Assembly (NCBI GenBank): GCA_947588985.1
Contig: CANQBG010000009.1
Location: forward strand, 1 to 47,885
DNA from: an uncultured Clostridia bacterium
GTDB taxonomy: Bacteria; Bacillota; Clostridia; Christensenellales; Borkfalkiaceae
Length of the DNA: 47,885 nt
Direction: 5' to 3'
Of the stretch, positions 37,816-44,524 are shown piece after piece (position 1 is the first letter of the stretch; each line of letters starts with the position of its first letter). Made by a program: the position numbers and the translations under genes. The notes under the pieces are model-generated. The model was not told the origin of the DNA and ran no database searches. It worked only from the letters and a program-made list of their open reading frames with translations.

Positions 37816-37877
37816 TCTTCTGTATCAAGCTGCCGCGCCCGATCGGCCGCATCGTGAGGCTGTTTTACAAGGGATGA
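37812..37877 (+). CDS. spoVM: SpoVM-like 21-residue sporulation peptide
   Basis: A micro-ORF of 21 codons plus stop. It begins MIFCIKLPRPIGRIVR and ends LFYKG. Bacillus subtilis SpoVM is a 26-residue amphipathic peptide that begins MKFYTIKLPKFLGGIVRAML (recalled, not searched); the IKLP core, the Gly and IVR align in the same order. SpoVM recognises the convex forespore membrane, anchors the coat ATPase SpoIVA and inhibits FtsH. Position supports the call strongly: in B. subtilis spoVM also lies directly after thiN and before rpmB. It overlaps thiN by ATGA and its stop overlaps the next start by ATGA. GAGGAGGGA lies just upstream of the ATG as ribosome site. Conservation in relatives would settle it. 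Confidence 0.82.
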   Translation: MIFCIKLPRPIGRIVRLFYKG

Positions 37878-38995
37878 ATTATATCGATCTGCACTGCGAC
37901 GCCCTCACCAAGCGAGAGGGCGTCTTTCATGTCACGCGAAAAAAGTTGGAGGCGGGCGGGTGCCTGTTGCAGTGTTTTGCGGCCTTCATCGATCCGCGAA
38001 AGGGGGAGGGCTTCGCCCGCGCCATGGCTCTTGCCGACCACTTCGACGCAATGTGCGCCCGCGAGGGGTACGCTCCCGTGCGCGCGGCCCGGGATATCGG
38101 GGAGGGGAAGATCCACGCCATGCTCACGGTGGAAGGGGGCGGCGCGCTCGAGGGAAGCCTCGAAAAGCTCGAAGCGCTCTATCGGCGCGGCGTGCGCATG
38201 CTGACTCTCACGTGGAACCTCCCCAACGAGCTCGGCTTCCCCAATTCTTCTCGGCTCCCCCCTTTGGGGGAGCTGGCGCCCGCTGAGCGGGCGACTGAGG
38301 GGGTTCCGTTCTCGGGTGAGCTGTCGCCTGAGGCGGCCTTTCCCTCTCGGCGCCCTCTCGAGGGGGAGCTGTCAACCGCAGCGGCCTTTCCCCCTTGGCG
38401 CCCCCTTGAGGGGGAGCTGGCACCCGCGAAGCGGGCGACTGAGGGGGTGTCCCTCAGACATGGTACCCTCCAATCCCGTCAAAGGCGCTTCGGCCTCACT
38501 TCCTTCGGGCGGGCGGCCGTGGAGAGAATGGCCGAACTCGGCATGCTCGTAGACGTCTCCCATGGGAGCGACGACCTCCTCTTCGACGTCGCCGCCGCGT
38601 TAAAACGCACCCACACGCCCTTCGTCGCGAGTCATTCGGGGGCGCGCGCCGTCTTTCCCCACCCCCGCAATTTGAGCGACGAGGGCATCCGTGCAGTCGC
38701 GGAGAGCGGCGGGGCCATTGGCCTCTGCTTCGTGCCCGCCTTTCTCACGGACGACGGGACGGCGGAAAGGAACCGCGAGGCCATCCTTGCCCACGCAAGG
38801 CATATCGTGCGCGTCGGCGGGGAGGACGCGCTCGCCCTCGGCAGCGATTTCGACGGCGCGCCCGAAAATCCCTACCTCCCGGACGCCGCCGCGATGCCCC
38901 GCCTCTACGACGATTTATGTTCGATTTTTCCGTCCCATGTCGCGCAAAAGGTCGTTTCCGGCAACGCGCTCCGCGTTTTTCAGGCCATCCGATAG
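37874..38995 (+). CDS. Membrane dipeptidase family (M19) zinc peptidase, with in-frame repeat insertion
   Basis: A 373-residue dipeptidase of the renal-dipeptidase (M19) family, usually about 300-320 residues. Metal-site motifs are DLHCD (His and Asp, residues 4-8), TVEGGGAL (bridging Glu), VDVSHGSDDL (His) and ASHSGARAVFPHPRNL (His). Between LTWNLPNELGFPN and the family's FGLTSFGRAAVERM, where relatives have only a few residues, about 80 residues are inserted at about 124-205. They are coded by a tandem hairpin repeat (38252-38454) and read as PLGELAPAERATEGV-like units. The frame stays open, so the enzyme may still fold with a surface loop, or be damaged. It is translationally coupled to the spoVM-like gene. 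It probably acts on D- or L-dipeptides, perhaps from cell wall turnover. Confidence 0.88.
   Translation: MNYIDLHCDALTKREGVFHVTRKKLEAGGCLLQCFAAFIDPRKGEGFARAMALADHFDAMCAREGYAPVRAARDIGEGKIHAMLTVEGGGALEGSLEKLEALYRRGVRMLTLTWNLPNELGFPNSSRLPPLGELAPAERATEGVPFSGELSPEAAFPSRRPLEGELSTAAAFPPWRPLEGELAPAKRATEGVSLRHGTLQSRQRRFGLTSFGRAAVERMAELGMLVDVSHGSDDLLFDVAAALKRTHTPFVASHSGARAVFPHPRNLSDEGIRAVAESGGAIGLCFVPAFLTDDGTAERNREAILAHARHIVRVGGEDALALGSDFDGAPENPYLPDAAAMPRLYDDLCSIFPSHVAQKVVSGNALRVFQAIR
38252..38454. repeat. Tandem hairpin repeat element inside the dipeptidase gene
   Basis: About four degenerate units, each built around GCNCCC(C)CTTNNGAGGGGGAGCTG followed by a second small hairpin such as CCCGCTGAGCGGG or CCCGCGAAGCGGG, and GACTGAGGGGGT. 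Units start near 38252, 38310, 38342 and 38390. Copies with this pattern (GGGGGAGCTGGC ... GACTGAGGGGGT) resemble intergenic REP/MITE-like repeats I recall from many Clostridia genomes. No other copy occurs in this window. Confidence 0.8.
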
Positions 38996-39082
38996 GAAGA
39001 ATGGGAAAATTGCGGGCCGCGGCCGAGGCGCCGTACCCGAGGGGACGAGGGAAAATTTGCAAGGGAATGTGGCCTCGGCGGA

Positions 39083-39111
39083 TTGATATTTTTGCCGATC
39101 CATGTTATAAT
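39083..39111 (+). promoter_or_regulatory. SigA-type promoter of the Sel1-repeat gene
   Basis: TTGATA (39083-39088) and TATAAT (39106-39111) with a 17-base spacer, 25 bases before the ATG. Confidence 0.75.
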
Positions 39112-39136
39112 GAAGAAAAAATCGCAGGAGAGAAGC

Positions 39137-40036
39137 ATGAGGACCGCGGACGAGCTGTTTGAAGAAGGAAGGAAACTCGAGCATGAGGAGCGCTATGCGG
39201 AGGCGTATGAGAAATTTCGCCTTGCGGCCGAACAAGGCCATGCGCGGGCGCAGTGTGTGTTGGGCAGTTGCTATGATGACGGCCGCGGCGTGGAGCAGGA
39301 TCATAGCGAGGCGGTGAAGTGGTGGAAAAAGGCCGCCGAGCGGGGCCATGCCGTCGCGCAAAACAATTTGGGGATCTGTTATCACGAGGGGCAAGGCACG
39401 GAGCAGAATGATGCGGAGGCGGCGAAGTGGTATCGAAAATCCGCCGAGCAGGGTTTTATGCGCGCGCAGTTTAATTTGGGGATCTGCTATGAGAACGGCC
39501 GCGGCGTGGAGCAGGATCACAGAGAGGCGATGAAGTGGTTCCGAAGAGCCGCCGAACAGGGTCATGCGCTCGCGCAGTATAGTTTGGGTTGTTGCTATCA
39601 TGAGGGCAAAGTCGTGGAGCAAGACCATAGAGAGGCCGCAAAGTGGTTTCAAAGAGCCGCCGAACAGGGGTACGCGGAAGCGCAGTATAACTTGGGGATC
39701 TGTTATATCCATGGCTACGGCGTGGAGCAGGACCATGCAGAGACGGCAAAGTGGTGGAGAAAGGCCGCCGAACAGGGGCATGTGCGCGCGCAGTTCAATT
39801 TGGGCTGGTGCTATGATAACGGCAAAGGCGTGGAGCAAAACTATGCGGAGGCGGTGAAATGGTATCGAATCGCCGCCGAGCAAGGCGACGCGCGTGCACA
39901 GTTCAATTTGGGAGGATGCTATTTTAACGGACGCGGCGTGGAGCAAAACTACGAGGAAGCGGTGAAGTGGTATCAAAAATCCGCCGCGCAGGGAAATGAA
40001 AAGGCGGCGAACTGGTTGAAAAAACATGCCCGTTAG
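39137..40036 (+). CDS. Sel1-like repeat (SLR) protein
   Basis: A 299-residue protein made of a short helical head (about residues 1-29) and seven consecutive 36-residue Sel1 repeats of the form AAEQGHARAQFNLGICYDNG plus RGVEQDHAEAVKWWRK, followed by a partial eighth. Sel1 repeats form a solenoid that binds other proteins; many bacterial ones serve in signalling, stress or host interaction. There is no signal peptide or membrane helix, so it should be cytosolic. The ATG at 39137 follows AGGAG; an upstream in-frame start near 39083 overlaps the promoter. Leucine is mostly TTG and the repeats are nearly identical in DNA, unlike the CTC-rich neighbouring genes, which suggests recent internal duplication or transfer. 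The partner cannot be told. Confidence 0.9.
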   Translation: MRTADELFEEGRKLEHEERYAEAYEKFRLAAEQGHARAQCVLGSCYDDGRGVEQDHSEAVKWWKKAAERGHAVAQNNLGICYHEGQGTEQNDAEAAKWYRKSAEQGFMRAQFNLGICYENGRGVEQDHREAMKWFRRAAEQGHALAQYSLGCCYHEGKVVEQDHREAAKWFQRAAEQGYAEAQYNLGICYIHGYGVEQDHAETAKWWRKAAEQGHVRAQFNLGWCYDNGKGVEQNYAEAVKWYRIAAEQGDARAQFNLGGCYFNGRGVEQNYEEAVKWYQKSAAQGNEKAANWLKKHAR

Positions 40037-40050
40037 GAAACGTTAGGAAA
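40031..40050 (+). repeat. 10-base tandem duplication at the Sel1 gene stop
   Basis: CGTTAGGAAA occurs twice in direct succession; the first copy carries the TAG stop codon of the Sel1 gene. Confidence 0.8.
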
Positions 40051-40170
40051 GTTTGGCGCCGCAAAATTGCCTGTCTGCAACAGTCTCGAATACCGCGGAC
40101 CTCTTGCGGGCTGCGGCAGAGGAATGAAAAGCCGAGTTTATCGAGTTGGATCGTTCATAAGGGAGATTTC

Positions 40171-40575
40171 ATGATGGATATCGTCTTGTTGGGCGCCGCA
40201 GTCGTTATAGCGATATTGACAATGTGGGGGAATTTGGATCCTTTGGGTGCCTTAAACGAAGTTATGGAAGAGAGGCATTCGTCCTCAAAAAAGATTGCAT
40301 TGCCTCGTTATATTTTTGTTCCCTATAAAAGAACGTTTTGGTACGACAAATGGATGCCGCTCAGAGGGGTTCCTGCGGATGGTAAAGTATTCCTTTTAAC
40401 TTTTATCCTAACAATCATAAATTATGCGATAGGTTGTCTGCTCCCGTGTCTGTTAATTCTTTTCTATGTTTTCATGGATATCAAGGGATTGAAACTTTTC
40501 GGAATGGCTTTCAGTTATTTATTGTTTTCATTCTTGATAGGTTGTCTTTATATCGTGTTCAAACGTAAGAAATAA
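40171..40575 (+). CDS. Hypothetical membrane protein, AT-rich
   Basis: A 134-residue protein with hydrophobic segments at about 4-19, 74-98 and 105-129, separated by a polar stretch (HSSSKKIALPRYIFVPYKR), and a basic end (FKRKK). I recognise no family. GGGAGATTTC precedes the ATG. Its base composition is clearly more AT-rich than all housekeeping genes here, with codons such as TTA, ATA and TTT, which points to acquisition from another genome. It lies 134 bases behind the Sel1 gene with no clear promoter between, and ends before a terminator, so it may be co-transcribed with the Sel1 gene. Confidence 0.7.
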   Translation: MMDIVLLGAAVVIAILTMWGNLDPLGALNEVMEERHSSSKKIALPRYIFVPYKRTFWYDKWMPLRGVPADGKVFLLTFILTIINYAIGCLLPCLLILFYVFMDIKGLKLFGMAFSYLLFSFLIGCLYIVFKRKK

Positions 40576-40599
40576 CTGCGATTTAACGGCCTATTATCG

Positions 40600-40622
40600 G
40601 CGGGGGAGAACCCCGCTTTTTT
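40600..40622 (+). terminator. Rho-independent terminator
   Basis: GCGGGG, loop GAGAA, CCCCGC (40600-40616) followed by TTTTTT. It ends the AT-rich gene. Confidence 0.85.
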
Positions 40623-40635
40623 CGTGAAAACATTT

Positions 40636-40668
40636 GCGCCGCCGAAAGTCGGAGACTTTCGGCGGCGC
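40636..40668 (-). terminator. Strong hairpin, probable terminator of the minus-strand ABC gene
   Basis: A perfect 15-base-pair inverted repeat (GCGCCGCCGAAAGTC against GACTTTCGGCGGCGC) with a three-base loop lies 30 bases beyond the stop of the minus-strand gene. The following T-run is weak (AAATGTTTTC on the minus strand). Confidence 0.65.
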
Positions 40669-40697
40669 AGATCAAACCGGGAAATGAGGCCGTAGGC

Positions 40698-43577
40698 TCA
40701 AAGTGTGCGGATGCAGTCGACGGGCTTCTTGTGCGCGGCGAGGTAGACGGGGAGGAAGGTGGAGAGGAGGGCGACGACGGCCGCCGCGGCGATCATGATG
40801 AGAGCGGAGAGGGGCCCGAACACGAAGAGGGTGACGTCGAGCCCGGCCGTAGCGCGGAGCACCGTGTTGAGCACGTTGACGAGGAGGGCGCTCCCCGCGA
40901 TGGAGAGCAGCGTACAGACGCTCACGATGACGCCCGATTCCGCAAAGAAGATGCGGAATACATCCGAGCCCCGCGCGCCGACTGCCCGCAGGATGCCGAT
41001 CTCCCGATTCTTCCCCGCGATGCTTGCCGAGATAAAGTTGAAGAGGAGCAGGGAGGCAAACACCGCAAACGCGACGCCCGCCCATAAAAACACCTGCTCG
41101 AGCGTGCCCACGATGGTATTCACGAGCCCCACGTTTTCATAGAGGATGTTGACGAGGTCGTAGGAGACGTCGGTCGTCTCGTCATAGACGAATTTCTGCA
41201 TGAGGGCGCGGAGGGAGGCCTCCGTCTTTTCGAAGGGGAGGAAGGCGCAGCTGTAGCAGGCGTCCTCTTCGGGGACGTACTTGGTCTCGCGGACGCGCTC
41301 CTTGTGCCCGCCCACGCGGGTGTAGAAGGATTCCGAACACAGCGCGCCGCCCCAGATATAACCGGGCGCGGGGAGGTATACGCCCGAGAACACGGCCGCC
41401 TCGCGGGGGCCCTCTCCCACCTGAAGTTCGAGCTGCGGCGGGTATTTGGCGACGTATTCTTGCACGGCGGCAAGGCCCGCTTCCCGCTCCTCCGCCGTCG
41501 CCTCCCGCGTCTTGGAGAAGCCGCCCTCCTCCGTCTCCGTCACTCTGCCGAGCGCCCACGCTTCGTACCCCGCCGTAAAGCGGGCGTAGTCCAAGAGCTC
41601 GGCTTCCGCGGTGCCGTGGTTGAGGTCGTAATACTGTTCCAAAATATAATAGGGCACGACGAACCCGTTTTCGGGAAGGCCCGTCTGCTCCCCGAAGAGG
41701 ACGACGGGGAAGGGGCAGTCCGCTTTGAGGATCTGCACGTCGTTTTCATAGGTATAGTTGTAGCCGCTTCGCCCGTAGTAGAGCAGGAAGCTCTCCCTCG
41801 CGGCGTCGAAATATTCCACGGCGGGGAGGTTATCGCCGTATCCGAAGAGGTCTTTGAACGCGTCGAAGAAGTCCTCGCTCACGAGGGCGAGGGTGGGGAG
41901 GCCCTCCGAGAGGGTCATCTCGAACATGACGCGGAGGATCCAATTGGAATCGTCCTCCTTGAGCACGGCGTACTTCTCCCCGATGTTGCTGCGGCGAAAG
42001 ACGCCCGAGATCGTGAAGAGAAGGTCTCCAAACGCCACGCGCTCGCCCAAGAGGTCCTCCGCGGAGGAAATTTCGAGGGTATCGCCCCGCTCGCCCTTCT
42101 CGTTGAGGCGGGTAAACGTACCGTTTTGCAGGCATTCCACGAAGTACTCGCTCACCGCAATTTGATCGGGAGAGACAGGATAGGAGCCTACCATGTCCGA
42201 GACAAGGGGGTGAGAAAGAGGAAGCGCGGCCACGCGGGAGAGGAGGGGACGGTAGTAGCTGTCGTAGCGCGCGTCCACCGCATAGTTGGAGGGCGCGGGG
42301 AGAGAGACGGAGTAGGCCCCGAAGGCGTCCTTCCCGCCGAGCGCGGAGACCTCCGCTGGGGTGAGGATGGCCTGCGTCTGCGTCTCGTAGTGCAGGGAGG
42401 GGTCGGTGAGGGAGGTGACGCGCGTCGTATAAGATTTTTCCGCCGTGAAGAAGGCGTAGTCGCTTTGGAGCATGGAGCTTGTGAGGGTGCGGTCGCCGTC
42501 GTAGAGCATCATGGTGGAAAAGAGCCCGAAGAGGACAAAGGCGACGACGGAGAGGAGCATGGTAAACGCGAGGCGGACGGGTTTGAGCCTAAGCCCCGAG
42601 ACGCCGATGCGGAAGGCCTTGGCGGCGGGCAGCCGCGAGCGGATGAGGGCGGCCGGCTCCCCCGTGTAGGGCGCGGAGGCGGGGGAGGGCGCAAAGCGTT
42701 CGCGCGCGCCGCCTTCCTCGAGTTTGAGGGCGCGCCGCACCTTATCGCCGTCCTCCCGGCCGCGGACGAGCAAGACGTCCTCCTCGCTCGTCTCCAAAAA
42801 TTCCTTGATCGTTTGCAGCGTCTCACCGTCTGCGGGGCACCCATGTCTGAAGGTGAGCGTTTCATTTCCGTGTGCGGTGAGGGAGGCGGAGAGGGGCTTG
42901 GGCGTCTCGTGCGTCTTGGAGACGTCGGAGACGACGCGCCCGTCCGCGAGCTCGATGATGCGGTCGGCATAGCGCTCGGCAAACTCCCTGTCGTGCGAGA
43001 CGACGAGGATGAGCCGCTTTTCGGAGAGCTTTTTTAAGGTCTCGAACACCTGCTCGCCCGTCTTGGAGTCGAGCGCGCCCGTGGGCTCGTCGGCCATGAT
43101 GATGCGGGGGTCCTTCACGAGGGCGCGCGCAATGGCGACGCGCTGTTTTTGCCCGCCGGAGAGGGTGTCGGGGCGGCGCTTCGCAAGGGCGGAGATCCCG
43201 ACTTCCTCGAGGATCTCGCGCGTGCGGCCCTCCCCCTTCTTGCCCTGCAGCTCGAGGGCGAGGGAGATGTTGTCCTCCACGTTGAACTCCCCGAGCACGT
43301 TGTACTCCTGAAAGACGAAGCCGACGAAGGTATTGCGGTAGGCGTCGAGATCGCTGCCCGAAAAGTCCCGAAAGGACTTGCCCATCACCACGATCTCCCC
43401 TTGGGTGGGGGAATCGAGCCCGCCCGCGAGGTTCAAAAGCGTGCTCTTGCCGCTCCCCGATTTGCCGAGGAGGAACACGAGGCCCGTCTTTTCGAAGGTG
43501 AGCGAAACGCCGTCGAGGGCGCGCGTCTCGCTTCCCTTGGTCCGGTAGATTTTGGTGACGCTTTTCAGCTCGAGCAT
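40698..43577 (-). CDS. MacB-type ABC transporter, ATPase fused to FtsX-like permease (second copy)
   Basis: A 959-residue fusion of the same plan as the gene at 21115. The ATPase domain (1 to about 225) has Walker [10 protein letters not shown], signature [15 protein letters not shown], Walker [17 protein letters not shown] and H-loop SHDREFA. A cytosolic linker contains a duplicated or degenerate segment (TLQTIKEFLETSEEDVLLV). One helix follows near residue 335-360, a large external domain of about 450 residues, and three helices at the C-terminus ([20 protein letters not shown], and others). AAGGAG stands before the ATG. It is orphaned on the minus strand between accessory genes and rpmB and has no adjacent sensor kinase. 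Export of peptides or envelope defence is the usual family role; substrate unknown. Confidence 0.88.
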   Translation of the reverse strand: MLELKSVTKIYRTKGSETRALDGVSLTFEKTGLVFLLGKSGSGKSTLLNLAGGLDSPTQGEIVVMGKSFRDFSGSDLDAYRNTFVGFVFQEYNVLGEFNVEDNISLALELQGKKGEGRTREILEEVGISALAKRRPDTLSGGQKQRVAIARALVKDPRIIMADEPTGALDSKTGEQVFETLKKLSEKRLILVVSHDREFAERYADRIIELADGRVVSDVSKTHETPKPLSASLTAHGNETLTFRHGCPADGETLQTIKEFLETSEEDVLLVRGREDGDKVRRALKLEEGGARERFAPSPASAPYTGEPAALIRSRLPAAKAFRIGVSGLRLKPVRLAFTMLLSVVAFVLFGLFSTMMLYDGDRTLTSSMLQSDYAFFTAEKSYTTRVTSLTDPSLHYETQTQAILTPAEVSALGGKDAFGAYSVSLPAPSNYAVDARYDSYYRPLLSRVAALPLSHPLVSDMVGSYPVSPDQIAVSEYFVECLQNGTFTRLNEKGERGDTLEISSAEDLLGERVAFGDLLFTISGVFRRSNIGEKYAVLKEDDSNWILRVMFEMTLSEGLPTLALVSEDFFDAFKDLFGYGDNLPAVEYFDAARESFLLYYGRSGYNYTYENDVQILKADCPFPVVLFGEQTGLPENGFVVPYYILEQYYDLNHGTAEAELLDYARFTAGYEAWALGRVTETEEGGFSKTREATAEEREAGLAAVQEYVAKYPPQLELQVGEGPREAAVFSGVYLPAPGYIWGGALCSESFYTRVGGHKERVRETKYVPEEDACYSCAFLPFEKTEASLRALMQKFVYDETTDVSYDLVNILYENVGLVNTIVGTLEQVFLWAGVAFAVFASLLLFNFISASIAGKNREIGILRAVGARGSDVFRIFFAESGVIVSVCTLLSIAGSALLVNVLNTVLRATAGLDVTLFVFGPLSALIMIAAAAVVALLSTFLPVYLAAHKKPVDCIRTL

Positions 43578-43693
43578 GCTTTTCTCCTTTTTGAAAATTT
43601 ATCCGCCGAAAAATACGGATCGAGCGGATCCGGCCATACCATGTCTGCGGAGGGGGCGATCTATTGCCGGTTTTGCCCGCACTCCCGAAAAAG

Positions 43694-43718
43694 AAAAAAA
43701 CGGAAGCAAACGCTTCCG
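43694..43718 (-). terminator. Rho-independent terminator of rpmB
   Basis: On the minus strand CGGAAGC, loop GTTT, GCTTCCG is followed by TTTTTTT (43718 down to 43694), 14 bases beyond the rpmB stop. Confidence 0.88.
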
Positions 43719-43731
43719 CTCTCTCGGATCC

Positions 43732-43920
43732 TTAAACCCTTTCCACTTTGTCGCTCTTGAGGCAACGGGCGCAGACATAATCGGTGACGACCTTGTCATC
43801 CTTCTTATAGGTGACTTTCTGCACGTTGGCCGCAAAAGTTCTCTTCGTCTTGCGATGGGAGTGGCTGACGTTGTTACCCGCCGTTTGGCCCTTACCGCAA
43901 ATACTGCAAACTCTCGACAT
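43732..43920 (-). CDS. rpmB: Large ribosomal subunit protein bL28
   Basis: A 62-residue bL28 of the zinc-binding (C+) type with MSRVCSICGKGQTAGNNVSH at the start and CARC near the end, so two CxxC pairs. The basic middle (SHRKTKRTFAANVQKV) contacts 23S rRNA. The ATG at 43920 follows GGAGG by seven bases; the upstream in-frame start at 43971 adds 17 unrelated residues and is rejected. As in Bacillus it lies on the opposite strand to the following yloU-type gene. Confidence 0.95.
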   Translation of the reverse strand: MSRVCSICGKGQTAGNNVSHSHRKTKRTFAANVQKVTYKKDDKVVTDYVCARCLKSDKVERV

Positions 43921-43982
43921 ATTGTTACCTCCACAGGAAACTTTTCGCTCGCAAAAGCCGCTCGTTTTCACATAGCACTGCT

Positions 43983-44011
43983 ATGATACCATTTTAGCGC
44001 GAAAAAAGCAA
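43983..44011 (-). promoter_or_regulatory. Probable rpmB promoter with an adjoining palindrome
   Basis: On the minus strand TTGCTT (44011-44006) and TATCAT (43988-43983) have a 17-base spacer. A perfect inverted repeat CATAGCACTGCTATG (43971-43985) covers the predicted transcription start and touches the -10 box. Confidence 0.5.
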
Positions 44012-44092
44012 TTAAAAACGCGCCTTCCTGCGCAAAATTTTTTGCGGAACCAACATTTTTTTGCTTGCTTGCCATTTTTTGGCCAATATCGC

Positions 44093-44121
44093 TTGCAAAA
44101 AACGCGACAATGGGGTAGAAT
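44093..44121 (+). promoter_or_regulatory. SigA-type promoter of the yloU-fakA operon
   Basis: TTGCAA (44093-44098) and TAGAAT (44116-44121) with a 17-base spacer, 22 bases before the ATG. Confidence 0.65.
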
Positions 44122-44143
44122 AGGAAAGAGGTTGGAGGCAATT

Positions 44144-44494
44144 ATGTCAGTCAGCACGAGCAATGCATACGGAAAAATTTCAATATCCGATTTAGCGATC
44201 GCCAAGGTGGCCTCGCAGGCTGCGGTGGAAAGTTACGGCATCGTGGATACCGTGGCGCGCCGCTTCACCGACACCGTTGCCGAGCTCCTCAAAAAGGACG
44301 CGGGCGGCAAGGGCGTGAAGATCGCTACGCAGGGCAACCGCATCTTTATCGACGTCTTTGTCATCATCAAATACGGCGTTTCCATCGAGGCAGTCGCTGA
44401 ATCCCTGAAAGAATCGATAAAGTATAAGGTAGAGAACTTCACGGGCATGATCGTGGATACTGTGAACGTCAATGTCATCGGCCTGAAGCTTTAA
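44144..44494 (+). CDS. yloU: Asp23/Gls24 family envelope stress protein (YloU-like)
   Basis: A 116-residue Asp23/Gls24-domain protein (ISISDLAIAKVASQAAVESY at about 13-32, then GNRIFIDVFVIIKYGVSI and ESIKYKVENFTGMIVDTVNV). Family members are small, alkaline-stress or envelope-linked proteins that sit at the membrane through partners. The ATG at 44144 follows TTGGAGG; a longer upstream frame overlaps the promoter. It stands divergent from rpmB and directly before the DhaL-type kinase gene, as in Bacillus (yloU-yloV). Confidence 0.92.
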   Translation: MSVSTSNAYGKISISDLAIAKVASQAAVESYGIVDTVARRFTDTVAELLKKDAGGKGVKIATQGNRIFIDVFVIIKYGVSIEAVAESLKESIKYKVENFTGMIVDTVNVNVIGLKL

Positions 44495-44524
44495 CGCGCT
44501 TTTTTACCGAAAGGGAGATCATTC

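Noticed and set aside
38252-38454. The tandem repeat as a CRISPR array
   Set aside because: Units are degenerate, contiguous and of unequal length, without spacers, and no cas genes are near.
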